A DNA stretch of 34,555 bases from Nitrospira sp. Lineage in GTDB: Bacteria > Nitrospirota > Nitrospiria > Nitrospirales > Nitrospiraceae. A model generated the notes under the pieces. The model searched no databases. It was given only the letters and a program-made list of their open reading frames with translations, and was not told where the DNA came from. The first letter of the stretch is position 1, and each line of letters begins with the position of its first letter. Shown here piece after piece: positions 8,516 through 15,838 of the stretch. The translations under genes were made by a program, and so were the position numbers. Where the stretch lies: NCBI GenBank assembly GCA_016788465.1, contig JAEURV010000278.1, positions 1 through 34,555 of the forward strand, written 5' to 3'.

Positions 8516-9321
8516 GCTCCCCTCCATTCCGCATCAACATCGTCCAGCTCTGCCGGATCAGGCACCAACGAGAACATCCGCGAGACCAGAATCGGTCCGA
8601 ACGTTTCGGCTTGGAACACGCGGGCGACTCGCAAGCGCATCAATTCCAGCAAGGCCAAAAACGTCACGACCACCACCATCCGATGGAGCGATCCTTCGAA
8701 CAGCGCCGCGAACGAGACCGAGTCTTTGCCTTCAAGCGTTTCCAGAATGAGGTTCATTCGTTCCCGAACCGTGAGATTGTCGGGCACGATCTCGATGAGC
8801 CGGCTTTCCGGATTGCGCTCGAGCACGGCTTTGAGCGCGTCGACCAAATCGAACAATGAGAGGTTTTCAAGAGGAAGATCCTCGTCAGCGATTGCTTCGA
8901 TCGGAACAGCGTCCTCACGCCAAAAGATCTCACGCCACATTTTCTCTTGATCATCGAGCTGGCGCGCCGCCTCCTTGTAGGCCTTATATTCGAGCAACCG
9001 ACGGACCAGCTCTTCCCGTGGATCAGGCCCCTCTTCTTCGTCGTCGATCGCCTCGTCAGCCGGCAGCAGCATCTTGGACTTGATCTGCAACAGCGTCGCC
9101 GCCATCACCAAAAAATCTCCCGCGACATTGAGGTTGAGTTCCTCCATCGCCTCCAGGTACTCGATGTACTGCTGGGTAATCATCGCGACTGGGATGTCGT
9201 AGATATTGATCTCGTTTTTCTTGATGAGATGGAGCAGGAGGTCCAGGGGCCCTTCGAAATTTTCGATGCGGACCTTGTACGGCAGCTCTGTTTGCTCAAA
9301 CCCGTCGGCTTGGGATTCCAC
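8512..9321 (-). CDS. scpA: Segregation and condensation protein ScpA
   Basis: ScpA is the kleisin subunit that bridges the SMC heads in bacterial condensin. The 269-residue protein shows the conserved N-terminal helix region (YKVRIENFEGPLDLLLHLIK, then INIYDIPVAMITQQYIEYL) that contacts the SMC neck. An acidic linker EEEGPDPREELVRRLLEYK follows, then the C-terminal winged-helix region with VVVTFLALLELMRL that binds the SMC cap. The length is normal. It starts with GTG and has no Shine-Dalgarno site; a promoter just upstream suggests a leaderless message. scpB follows with a 4-base overlap, so the two are co-translated. Confidence 0.94.
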   Translation of the reverse strand: MESQADGFEQTELPYKVRIENFEGPLDLLLHLIKKNEINIYDIPVAMITQQYIEYLEAMEELNLNVAGDFLVMAATLLQIKSKMLLPADEAIDDEEEGPDPREELVRRLLEYKAYKEAARQLDDQEKMWREIFWREDAVPIEAIADEDLPLENLSLFDLVDALKAVLERNPESRLIEIVPDNLTVRERMNLILETLEGKDSVSFAALFEGSLHRMVVVVTFLALLELMRLRVARVFQAETFGPILVSRMFSLVPDPAELDDVDAEWRGA

Positions 9322-9327
9322 GGCCTG

Positions 9328-9356
9328 TTTATATCAACTTATGGGGAGGGGGGCAA
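9328..9356 (-). promoter_or_regulatory. Candidate scpA promoter, predicted leaderless start
   Basis: On the minus strand TTGCCC (9351-9356) and TATAAA (9328-9333) are separated by exactly 17 bases. The -10 box ends only 6 bases before the scpA GTG, so transcription would begin at or next to the start codon. This agrees with the lack of a ribosome-binding site. The call is by consensus only. Confidence 0.45.
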
Positions 9357-9394
9357 GTCTGATTCTATATATTGGGGGGATAAACAAGTGATCC

Positions 9395-10495
9395 TCATTT
9401 GAGCTTTATCGCATAGGCCACGAGCAACGCTGCCGTGACGAGCAACCCAAACGTCAGCACATACTGTCTGTTCTTGGTGTGAAGGAAGCTGGGGGGCTGG
9501 AGCGGCTCAAGCCGCTTTACCCGAGCGAGCAGCGGCGGATGGTCGAAGCGTGCTCGAGCAAGGTCGTCTTGTTGCCTGAACTCGGCGTTTGAAAAATCAG
9601 CAGGTCCGAGAAATTGGGCGCCGGCAAATAGCGCTTCCCCCTCGAAAACCGTAAAGGTAAAGAAGGTTTCGCGGCTGAAAATCGCGTCGCGAAAACTGAG
9701 ACGACTCTTAAAACGGCCGCCGGAGAATCCTGTCCCCAGGCCGAACCTCGACCGTTCAAACTCCACCGACTGCTCAGCGGTAACTTCCAAAAATTCCGCC
9801 GTCCCGTCGAAGAGCGCGCCGGTACAGTCCACCGACCGCCGAAACACCGATCGGTGAAATCTCGTACTCGGACCGAACTTCGTCTCGCGACAAGCCACCG
9901 GGCCGACAAATTGTCCTTGAACAAAATGCGCCTGTTTTTCAAAGACAGCCCCGGAGAGCTCCACCGTTTCCTGAAAAACCGACCAGGAGAGATCCACCCC
10001 TTCTTTAAATCGAGACCCCTGCAAGTCAACGGGACCCTCAAACCGCAAGGTACTGGCGACCGAACGATGGCGTACCGCACCCTGCACGACGGAATCTCGT
10101 ATCCTGAGCCCTCCACGAACAAGTCGTTGCTCCTGGCTGTGACCAAGATTGTCCTGATTCGGGAGCTGAGCCTCCAACGACGATCTGGAAAGTGCCTGTG
10201 GGATGAGACGGTCAAACAGAACATCCCCCTGAACGATCACCCCAACAAGATCGACCGGATGCCCCCCCTCAAGCGCCTCTATAATCGCCTCACCGCGTAT
10301 GCTATGGGCCTCCCGCTCAACCTGCGTACAGGTTGGTGCGAGATGAAGCACAAGGCCAGCCTCTCGCCCTTGGGTTGATCCCCCCTCGGCAACGCAAGCC
10401 GCATCAGCCTCAGAGAGACCCAGGCAGATCGTAAAGGCAGCCACTAGGACCACCTTTCTATACGCCATCATCGTCCTTGACATGGGAATCCGCAC
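9395..10495 (-). CDS. Exported pentapeptide-repeat-like protein with C-terminal membrane helix
   Basis: This 366-residue protein has a hydrophobic signal segment (VVLVAAFTICLGLSEADA, about residues 15-32) followed by an N-terminal domain of unknown type. From about residue 150 to 320 there is a regular series of units with Phe/Leu at every fifth position, such as RFEGPVDLQGSRFKEGVDLS and ADFSNAEF. This is the A(D/N)LxX pattern of the pentapeptide-repeat right-handed beta-helix. A hydrophobic helix (about residues 346-363) closes the protein, leaving a short KLK tail. It probably sits anchored in the inner membrane with the beta-helix outside the cytoplasm. The start codon at 10495 is GTG; an ATG at 10468, just behind AAGGA, is an alternative that keeps the whole signal peptide. 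No function can be assigned; a scaffold or binding role is only a guess. Confidence 0.75.
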   Translation of the reverse strand: MRIPMSRTMMAYRKVVLVAAFTICLGLSEADAACVAEGGSTQGREAGLVLHLAPTCTQVEREAHSIRGEAIIEALEGGHPVDLVGVIVQGDVLFDRLIPQALSRSSLEAQLPNQDNLGHSQEQRLVRGGLRIRDSVVQGAVRHRSVASTLRFEGPVDLQGSRFKEGVDLSWSVFQETVELSGAVFEKQAHFVQGQFVGPVACRETKFGPSTRFHRSVFRRSVDCTGALFDGTAEFLEVTAEQSVEFERSRFGLGTGFSGGRFKSRLSFRDAIFSRETFFTFTVFEGEALFAGAQFLGPADFSNAEFRQQDDLARARFDHPPLLARVKRLEPLQPPSFLHTKNRQYVLTFGLLVTAALLVAYAIKLK

Positions 10496-10721
10496 AAGCC
10501 CTGAGGGAACGACCAGACGAGCGGACTCGTCTCGCAGGCAACCGAGAAGACTATGCTACCGAAGTACCCAACGACCGCTGCCGGACCTACCCGCAATCCA
10601 GCAGCGATACAGGGCAGTACGCCTAGCCCCACATGCTGAAAACCCTACATCTGCGATAGGCTAGGCACATCGAACGGTACGAGCAAAATCTGTCGTGGGG
10701 TAATCACCGAGTTCCTGGCGA

Positions 10722-11255
10722 CTAATTATGCCGATAATCGTCGTCCAGCAGTTCTTCTGACTTATCGATGAGCGCATCCCCATCATCATCCGTATCGAGA
10801 TCCAGCTCATCTCGGACGTCGTCTTCGTCGAGCTCATCCTCCATCTCGAGATCATCATCCACGACATCCTCATCGTCCAAATCAGCTTCATCCGGCTCTA
10901 TCGGCATAGCCGGCTTCACAGAGACGATTTTCCGTGGCGCCATCTCCTCTTCATCAGCAACCTGCTTGACAGGTTCGTTCGAGGGACTGGGCTTCGGGGG
11001 CGTTTTCTTCGCTGATTTGCTCACCGCTTTCTTGGCTGATTTGCCGGCTGCTTTTTTCGCGACCGGTTTCTTCTTTGACGCGGGTTTGGAGGCCTTGACA
11101 ACCGCACGCTTCTTCACGGCCTTTTTCGCCACTGCCTTTTTGGTTGCTGTTTTCTTGGCAGCGACTTTCTTTGCTGCTTTGTTCTTCGGCGACGGTGCAG
11201 CCTTTTTCGTCTTAGACGGCGCTTTCGCGACGGCTTTCTTCTTTTTGTTCGCCAT
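10722..11255 (-). CDS. Histone H1-like bipolar protein: lysine/alanine-rich N-half, acidic C-half
   Basis: The 177-residue protein has two opposite halves. Residues 1-90 are almost only Lys, Ala, Ser, Thr, Val and Pro with KKAV, AAKK and AKKA repeats, like the C-terminal tails of eukaryotic H1 and of bacterial histone-like proteins. These bind DNA without base preference. Residues about 98-177 are strongly acidic, with runs such as DEADLDDEDVVDDDLEMEDE. It lacks an HU-type fold. The start at 11255 is supported by AGGAGGG 6 bases upstream; a longer frame to 11300 ignores that site. Likely roles are nucleoid compaction or an intrinsically disordered condensate-forming protein, with the acidic half competing for the basic half. 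This is inference. The gene stands alone, with no operon partner. Confidence 0.75.
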   Translation of the reverse strand: MANKKKKAVAKAPSKTKKAAPSPKNKAAKKVAAKKTATKKAVAKKAVKKRAVVKASKPASKKKPVAKKAAGKSAKKAVSKSAKKTPPKPSPSNEPVKQVADEEEMAPRKIVSVKPAMPIEPDEADLDDEDVVDDDLEMEDELDEDDVRDELDLDTDDDGDALIDKSEELLDDDYRHN

Positions 11256-11558
11256 TCCGATCCCTCCTCTTCGTTTCAGCGGGGCACAACGCGCCTCCAT
11301 CTAGCATGAACGAACAGGCTCTTGCAACCACCTCCGTCATGATTTCTACGGCCCCCTAGGTCCCCCCTTACTTTGTGTTCAATAGAAGTGTGCGCTCCGT
11401 CGAGAGCCGGGGAAAAACAGGCCGACGGACATATCACGGAGGCCCATCCAAACCCTCGGTGGCAGCATGCTATGATGATAAAATACCTCGCTGAATCCTT
11501 GGTCATCTTTATGCCTGTTATCAATCGCGGATAAAACGTACGGAGGAATACACCGCCC
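11256..11558. other. Divergent intergenic region with candidate extended -10 promoter
   Basis: This region of about 300 bases has no supported gene. It separates the histone-like gene (leftward) from the cupredoxin gene (rightward) and must carry both promoters. On the plus strand TGCTATGAT (11468-11476) is an extended -10 element (TG-N-TATGAT) that would start transcription about 75 bases before the cupredoxin GTG. No clear -35 accompanies it. The leftward promoter could not be placed. Confidence 0.4.
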
Positions 11559-11936
11559 GTGAACCGACTGCATATCGTAACTATCGCCCTGGGGATTGCG
11601 GCTACTGTAGGAGGACCGGCCCTTGATCTTTCTCCGGCCACAGAGATTCTTATGGAAAATGGCTCACCCTATTATGTCCCGGCTGCCGCGACCGTGGTGA
11701 GCGGCACACCCATCCGCTGGGAGAATCCGACACCGACACATCACACCGTCACGCACAACGGCTGCCTACAAGACGAGAGCCCCTGCCTCTTTAACTCAGG
11801 AACGGTTCCACCGGGAGGACAGTTCACGATCCCAGGCCTGCCCCCTGGGCGATATGCCTATCACTGTGGGATCCACCCCATCATGCGAGGACAGCTCATT
11901 GTGACCGATGATTCATCAACCCCCGCTCGTCTGTAA
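11559..11936 (+). CDS. Plastocyanin/amicyanin-like cupredoxin, exported
   Basis: This is a small blue-copper protein of 125 residues, probably an electron carrier or copper-binding protein outside the cytoplasm. A short N-terminal hydrophobic segment (IVTIALGIAATVGGPAL) acts as a signal peptide or anchor. The type 1 copper ligands are visible: His62 in the HTVTHNG segment, then Cys103, His106 and Met109 in YHCGIHPIM. Two extra cysteines (69 and 76) could form a disulfide. It begins with GTG at 11559, with GGAGG 12 bases upstream. It lies 82 bases before the methyltransferase gene on the same strand, and a link between them is not evident. Several cupredoxins usually occur in nitrite oxidisers, so its exact redox partner cannot be told. 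Confidence 0.88.
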   Translation: MNRLHIVTIALGIAATVGGPALDLSPATEILMENGSPYYVPAAATVVSGTPIRWENPTPTHHTVTHNGCLQDESPCLFNSGTVPPGGQFTIPGLPPGRYAYHCGIHPIMRGQLIVTDDSSTPARL

Positions 11937-11991
11937 GACAGCATCCATTGTCCGCTTGCAGAGGTGCCGACCGCTCCTGTAGCTTACCGAT

Positions 11992-12008
11992 TGTCCGAAT
12001 ATCGGACA
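11992..12008 (+). promoter_or_regulatory. Perfect palindrome, candidate operator before the methyltransferase gene
   Basis: TGTCCGA, a 3-base centre ATA, and TCGGACA form a perfect 7-3-7 inverted repeat ending 10 bases before the ATG at 12019. A second half-site TTGTCCG occurs at 11948-11954, 43 bases upstream of the matching TTGTCCG (11991-11997), about four helical turns. The size and symmetry suit a dimeric repressor of the TetR or Rrf2 kind; the regulator cannot be named. No T-run follows, so it is not a terminator. It could instead form an RNA hairpin over the ribosome-binding region. Confidence 0.5.
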
Positions 12009-12018
12009 CAGAAAGCGC

Positions 12019-13515
12019 ATGACTATGAAGGCTGTTGCCGCCATCCGTAATCCTATCTCCTTGACCGGAGAAACACTGACCCTCTTGGCCTGGCATATCC
12101 CGGACCTTGTTGCCTACCAACATCAGCCAGACGAATGGTGGTTGGCTCCACTCGATGACGACCTCCCATTGATCCGGCTGAACCGCACCGGCTTAGATCT
12201 ACTGAGGGCTATGAACGGCCATACCTCCGTAGAAACCCTCCTTGAACAATATGGCTCCAAGATTTGCGGGCCCGATGGGCAGCCTGGGTCCTGGCACTTG
12301 GAACGGTGGGCAACCCCCAACTACTCCCTCTGCTATTACGGGACTGAACCACCCGGAGGCCACCGACACAAGGCCAAGTGGGATGTGCTGCTCCAACAGG
12401 TGCGAGAAGGCTGGTCAGGGCAAGAAGGCTTTGAAGGCGAGCACCACCTGGAAGAGTTCCATCACCACGAGCTGACCGAAAGCTCGAGAGATGACGGCCA
12501 TTTTGATTTGATTGAAACCACAGTCTCTCATCTCTTCCGAGAGCCAAGCGAAGCCTTGGACGGTCTGACTTATGGTCGACTGCTGATGCGACAACTCAGG
12601 CGACTCGGTTGGTTCGCTCCTAAACCGAAAGTCCTGCTGGAGATCGGTGGCGGCCTCGGATACGTTGCACAGGAACTGGGGAAAGATCTCCTCCCGTTCG
12701 AGAAACAAGGAATCACCTACCTCTCGCTCGACATTACGCAGCCATTCCTCAATCTCCAGATCGCTCGGGCCAAAGCGGGCGGATGGAACGTCACCGGCAC
12801 CAGAGCCAATGCAGAACAGCTGCCGCTGGCTGATCGTTCTGTCGATCTTGTCATCGACAACGAGAACATGGCCGACATGACACCAGTCCAACTGACCAAG
12901 CAGGAACTCGTGTCTGGGATGGGAACGACGGCACAACATCAGGAAGCACTCGATTGGATCAGGCGGCTTCGCCTGCCCATCGAAGCCAATCCACCGGACT
13001 CGGTGATCTTTAACGTAGGGCCGATTCGCTTTGTCGAGGAATTATGGCGGGTGCTCAAACCAGGTGGCCGAGCATTTCTCACTGAGTTCGGCATTGAACA
13101 GGGATGGCCTGCCCCTGTGAAGCTCCCAGGACATACCGAGTACGAGGTGCAGTACAGCCATCTCCGCCAAGCTGTCCGCTGGCTGGGGTTCCAAGAACGC
13201 TATCTGTCACTTCCGCAGTTTCTTGGACTCAAACCCGACACGAAAGTCCTCTGCACCGGCGCCACCTATACCATCCAGCGATTTTGCCAGTCGATCAACC
13301 GCCCCTTCGCCGTACGAGCCTACAGTGAGAAGGAACTCCAGCAAGTCTTAGGCGACCTCCTCCCCAAACTGCAAGGTCTCCACTACCACGATCTCGCCGA
13401 CCCGGCCTGGTTCGGCCTCCAAGACTTCAAAGTGTTGTTACTGGAAAAACCCGGCGGCGCCCCCAAAGCCCAGTTCACGGAGAACAAGGGCTATCGGTGG
13501 TATTCGCAGAAGTAA
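12019..13515 (+). CDS. PqqD-like domain fused to a SAM-dependent methyltransferase
   Basis: The 498-residue protein has two recognisable parts. Residues about 40-80 (IRLNRTGLDLLRAMNGHTSV) look like a PqqD/RRE-type domain, the kind that holds a peptide substrate for radical-SAM or other modifying enzymes. From about residue 200 there is a class I methyltransferase with the glycine motif VLLEIGGGLGYVAQEL. Further along are a motif-II-like ADRSVDLVIDNENMADM and a post-motif LKPGGRAFLTEFG. The region between is His/Glu-rich (HHLEEFHHHELTE). It would methylate an unknown substrate in the cytoplasm. The start is ATG 12019, or ATG 12025, without a strong Shine-Dalgarno site but right behind a palindromic operator candidate. 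No precursor peptide gene is seen nearby. Confidence 0.7.
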   Translation: MTMKAVAAIRNPISLTGETLTLLAWHIPDLVAYQHQPDEWWLAPLDDDLPLIRLNRTGLDLLRAMNGHTSVETLLEQYGSKICGPDGQPGSWHLERWATPNYSLCYYGTEPPGGHRHKAKWDVLLQQVREGWSGQEGFEGEHHLEEFHHHELTESSRDDGHFDLIETTVSHLFREPSEALDGLTYGRLLMRQLRRLGWFAPKPKVLLEIGGGLGYVAQELGKDLLPFEKQGITYLSLDITQPFLNLQIARAKAGGWNVTGTRANAEQLPLADRSVDLVIDNENMADMTPVQLTKQELVSGMGTTAQHQEALDWIRRLRLPIEANPPDSVIFNVGPIRFVEELWRVLKPGGRAFLTEFGIEQGWPAPVKLPGHTEYEVQYSHLRQAVRWLGFQERYLSLPQFLGLKPDTKVLCTGATYTIQRFCQSINRPFAVRAYSEKELQQVLGDLLPKLQGLHYHDLADPAWFGLQDFKVLLLEKPGGAPKAQFTENKGYRWYSQK

Positions 13516-13717
13516 GAAGGTTGAGGGCAAACTGGTTAGTTCCTTGTACTCGCTGACCGCCCACGGGAAAAGGCATTTATCGTGCCGCCCTGAGCAACTA
13601 AAAATGGGCTCGGGTCAAACAAGCTCTGTGTGGCAGTGGTCGTTCAATGCGCGCGGTGGAGAACCGACCAAACTGCCCTCTGCTGGATGGGAAAGATTTC
13701 ACCAAACAGATAGGATA

Positions 13718-14479
13718 TTACTCAACCTCCTTAACCTCGATTGCAAACCTACGATCATCTTGCATACATTCATAGAACTTGACTAGGCATCCTTGATCAG
13801 TTACCCACTCACGAATGCGAGCCCTGTTAGATTCTGGCATTCGTAGCCCAAAGATAACTCCCGTCAATAGCTCAGCAGGATACGGTCGAAGCCCTGCTCC
13901 TCTCTTAGTATCGATGATCCGATATTCTCGCTCATAAGCCCAACCATCGTGCTTCGTCATGAAAGTAAGCTGAACCTGTCTCTCTATCGAGGTGTTGAAG
14001 AATTCGATGGTAGGATATTCAGGAGAATAAAAAACTGGTTCAGCAGCACCAAATATATACGCGTCATTGGCTGCTGAAAATTCGATACAGTACCCACGGT
14101 GCTGTTCTGCATAGTGAGACCACATGAGAATGTTGTCACGAACACTCGATAAGCAGAACAACCCAACGTTACTTAACCAACGTGCAGCGACTTCTTGAAC
14201 CAGCTTTTGCCTCTGATGGTCACGATAATGACCTTCTAGAACAAGATGATCTGTTTCAGCGGCGGCCTTGTCAGGCGTCAGATCAGGGTGCTGTCTTTGA
14301 AGCATCTTTCGAGCTACGTCAGCCTTCTGCTCGGTACTCCCTTCAAATGTGTACCATGGTCTACATTCAAATGGATCATTCAGCTCCCCAGGAGAAGAAA
14401 ACCAAACTTGAGGTGTTACAAATAACTCTTCCGAATATTCGTTCAGATATCCATATTTGTACAGATACTTCACGCTCAC
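13718..14479 (-). CDS. DUF2971 family protein
   Basis: This cytoplasmic protein of 253 residues is recognised as DUF2971 from the opening LYKYGYLNEYSEELFVTPQ, the WFSSPGELNDPFE motif and the LFCLSSVRDNILMWSHYAEQ block. The later EREYRIIDTKRG segment also fits. The family is widespread and patchy, often in variable or defence-associated regions, and its biochemical role is unknown. It begins with GTG at 14479 and overlaps the ppx stop by 4 bases (GTGA), so it may be translated from the ppx message. The gene is clearly lower in GC than its neighbours (about 37% in the line 13981-14040), which suggests recent acquisition. About 200 bases of noncoding DNA follow it before the convergent methyltransferase gene. 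Confidence 0.85.
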   Translation of the reverse strand: MSVKYLYKYGYLNEYSEELFVTPQVWFSSPGELNDPFECRPWYTFEGSTEQKADVARKMLQRQHPDLTPDKAAAETDHLVLEGHYRDHQRQKLVQEVAARWLSNVGLFCLSSVRDNILMWSHYAEQHRGYCIEFSAANDAYIFGAAEPVFYSPEYPTIEFFNTSIERQVQLTFMTKHDGWAYEREYRIIDTKRGAGLRPYPAELLTGVIFGLRMPESNRARIREWVTDQGCLVKFYECMQDDRRFAIEVKEVE

Positions 14480-15432
14480 AATATGAGACTTGTCTTTGCT
14501 AGCTCTAACAGCACCCCTTCCCGCAATCCCAAATCACTCACCAAACATTCTTCCTGCCTAAGCGTCTCCATAATCGTCCTGATGATGATCGCCCCGGCGA
14601 CGATGACTTCTTCTCGATTCCTTTCTAAGCCCGGCAGGCCGATACGCTCGGCTTTCGTTCGACTCAGCAATGTCTGTTCGAGTTCTCGGATCCGGTCGAG
14701 CTTCAGCACATAATTATGGATGCGTGCTGGCTCATAAGCAGGGAGTTTCTGAGCCATGGCAGCCAGAGCTGTGACTGTCCCGGCAGTTCCGACGAACGTG
14801 GCCTGTCGATAGTCACCCATCTCAGCAAGCGCCGCCCTCGTCTCCCGCGTGATCCACTCACGTGCATGGCGCACTTCCTCCTCAGTCGGAGGGTCGTGAC
14901 GCAAAAGTCGCTCACAGAGGCGGACGACTCCTATATCGATAGATCGCGTGATCGGGTTTTGACCTAGCCGATCAAGGATGAATTCCGTACTGCCGCCACC
15001 GATATCCAGCGCCAGAATATCCGTCACTCCAACTGGCAAGCCGGAACGAATGCCGAGTAATGTCCGCCGGGCTTCCTCCTCACCGGAGATGAGTTCAACC
15101 TCCAACCCACACTCTGCTTTCACCCGTGCCAAGAATTCCGCTCGATTGCTGGCATCGCGAACAGCACTGGTCGCCACAACCGCCGTGGCTTCAACCTGAT
15201 AGCTCTCAATGACGCTTTGCCACTCTTGGAGACAGTGGATGACGCGATCCATGGCGGCAGGACTCAGCCGTTTCGTCTGATCGACGCCTTCTCCCAGCCG
15301 GAGAATACGCCGTTCGGATCGAAGTTCTTTGAGAGGATACCCTGAGGCGAGATCTGCAATTAACAACCGACAGGTGAGGGTGCCGATATCAATGCCGGCC
15401 AATCGTCGCGGACGCTTCGTTGGCTCGGTCAT
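14476..15432 (-). CDS. Ppx/GppA family exopolyphosphatase / pppGpp phosphohydrolase
   Basis: The enzyme is of the ASKHA fold and hydrolyses terminal phosphates of polyphosphate or of pppGpp. The 318 residues match the short (single catalytic unit) form. The phosphate-1 loop reads GIDIGTLTCRLLIAD (residues 14-28), with Leu where many relatives have Asn. The catalytic region is LISGEEEARRTLLGI, and the phosphate-2 motif is ALDIGGGSTEFIL. A TAGTVTALAAMAQ adenosine-loop segment and the C-terminal SDLGLREGVLLEL are also present. Its ATG overlaps the preceding coiled-coil gene by 4 bases, and its stop overlaps the DUF2971 start. Whether it prefers polyphosphate or pppGpp cannot be told from sequence. 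Confidence 0.9.
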   Translation of the reverse strand: MTEPTKRPRRLAGIDIGTLTCRLLIADLASGYPLKELRSERRILRLGEGVDQTKRLSPAAMDRVIHCLQEWQSVIESYQVEATAVVATSAVRDASNRAEFLARVKAECGLEVELISGEEEARRTLLGIRSGLPVGVTDILALDIGGGSTEFILDRLGQNPITRSIDIGVVRLCERLLRHDPPTEEEVRHAREWITRETRAALAEMGDYRQATFVGTAGTVTALAAMAQKLPAYEPARIHNYVLKLDRIRELEQTLLSRTKAERIGLPGLERNREEVIVAGAIIIRTIMETLRQEECLVSDLGLREGVLLELAKTSLIL

Positions 15433-15752
15433 TGCTCGTTCCGAATGGCTTCCATCTCGGCTTCCAACTTCTTCTGCGACTCTTTCACAACTTCAACCTC
15501 CTTGACCAGACGCACGATCTCGGCATCGTAGACGACACGCTCGGCCGTTTCTCCCCGCTCCTTCATATCCACCGCCCGCTCGCCTATATCCTTGTACAGA
15601 TCCGACAGTTGCTGATCCAGCTTGCGTAGCTCCAGCCGCATGCGGAGCAGTTCTGTCTCCTCCAGCGCCCGTCCCGCTGCATGGACAGTTCCGAGGCGGA
15701 GCGTGGCAATCCCAGTCCGCAGATCGTCTTTGATTCGCTGCAACAAGCCCAT
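15429..15752 (-). CDS. Small coiled-coil protein of unknown function
   Basis: The protein of 107 residues is nearly all charged helix. Two heptad-like regions (LLRMRLELRKLDQQLSDLYKDI and IVRLVKEVEVVKESQKKLEA) predict a coiled coil. There is no signal peptide or membrane span. The open frame extends to 15875 and into recG, but a GGAG 5 bases before ATG 15752 and the helical start MGLLQRIKDDLRTG support the shorter form. It lies 86 bases after recG, and its stop overlaps the ppx start (ATGA), so it belongs to the recG-ppx transcription unit. I do not recognise a named family. Confidence 0.68.
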   Translation of the reverse strand: MGLLQRIKDDLRTGIATLRLGTVHAAGRALEETELLRMRLELRKLDQQLSDLYKDIGERAVDMKERGETAERVVYDAEIVRLVKEVEVVKESQKKLEAEMEAIRNEQ

Positions 15753-15838
15753 ATGAGCTCCAGATCGACAAAGTAGCATGCGTGAAGCTGACAGCGAGGA
15801 TTCCGTCAGCCTGCCCACCCTGTCGCGTATCAGTTCAT

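Noticed and set aside
10768-11304. Plus-strand serine-rich frame of 178 codons
   Set aside because: It is the mirror image of the lysine/acidic repeats of the histone-like gene; the minus frame has a strong ribosome-binding site.
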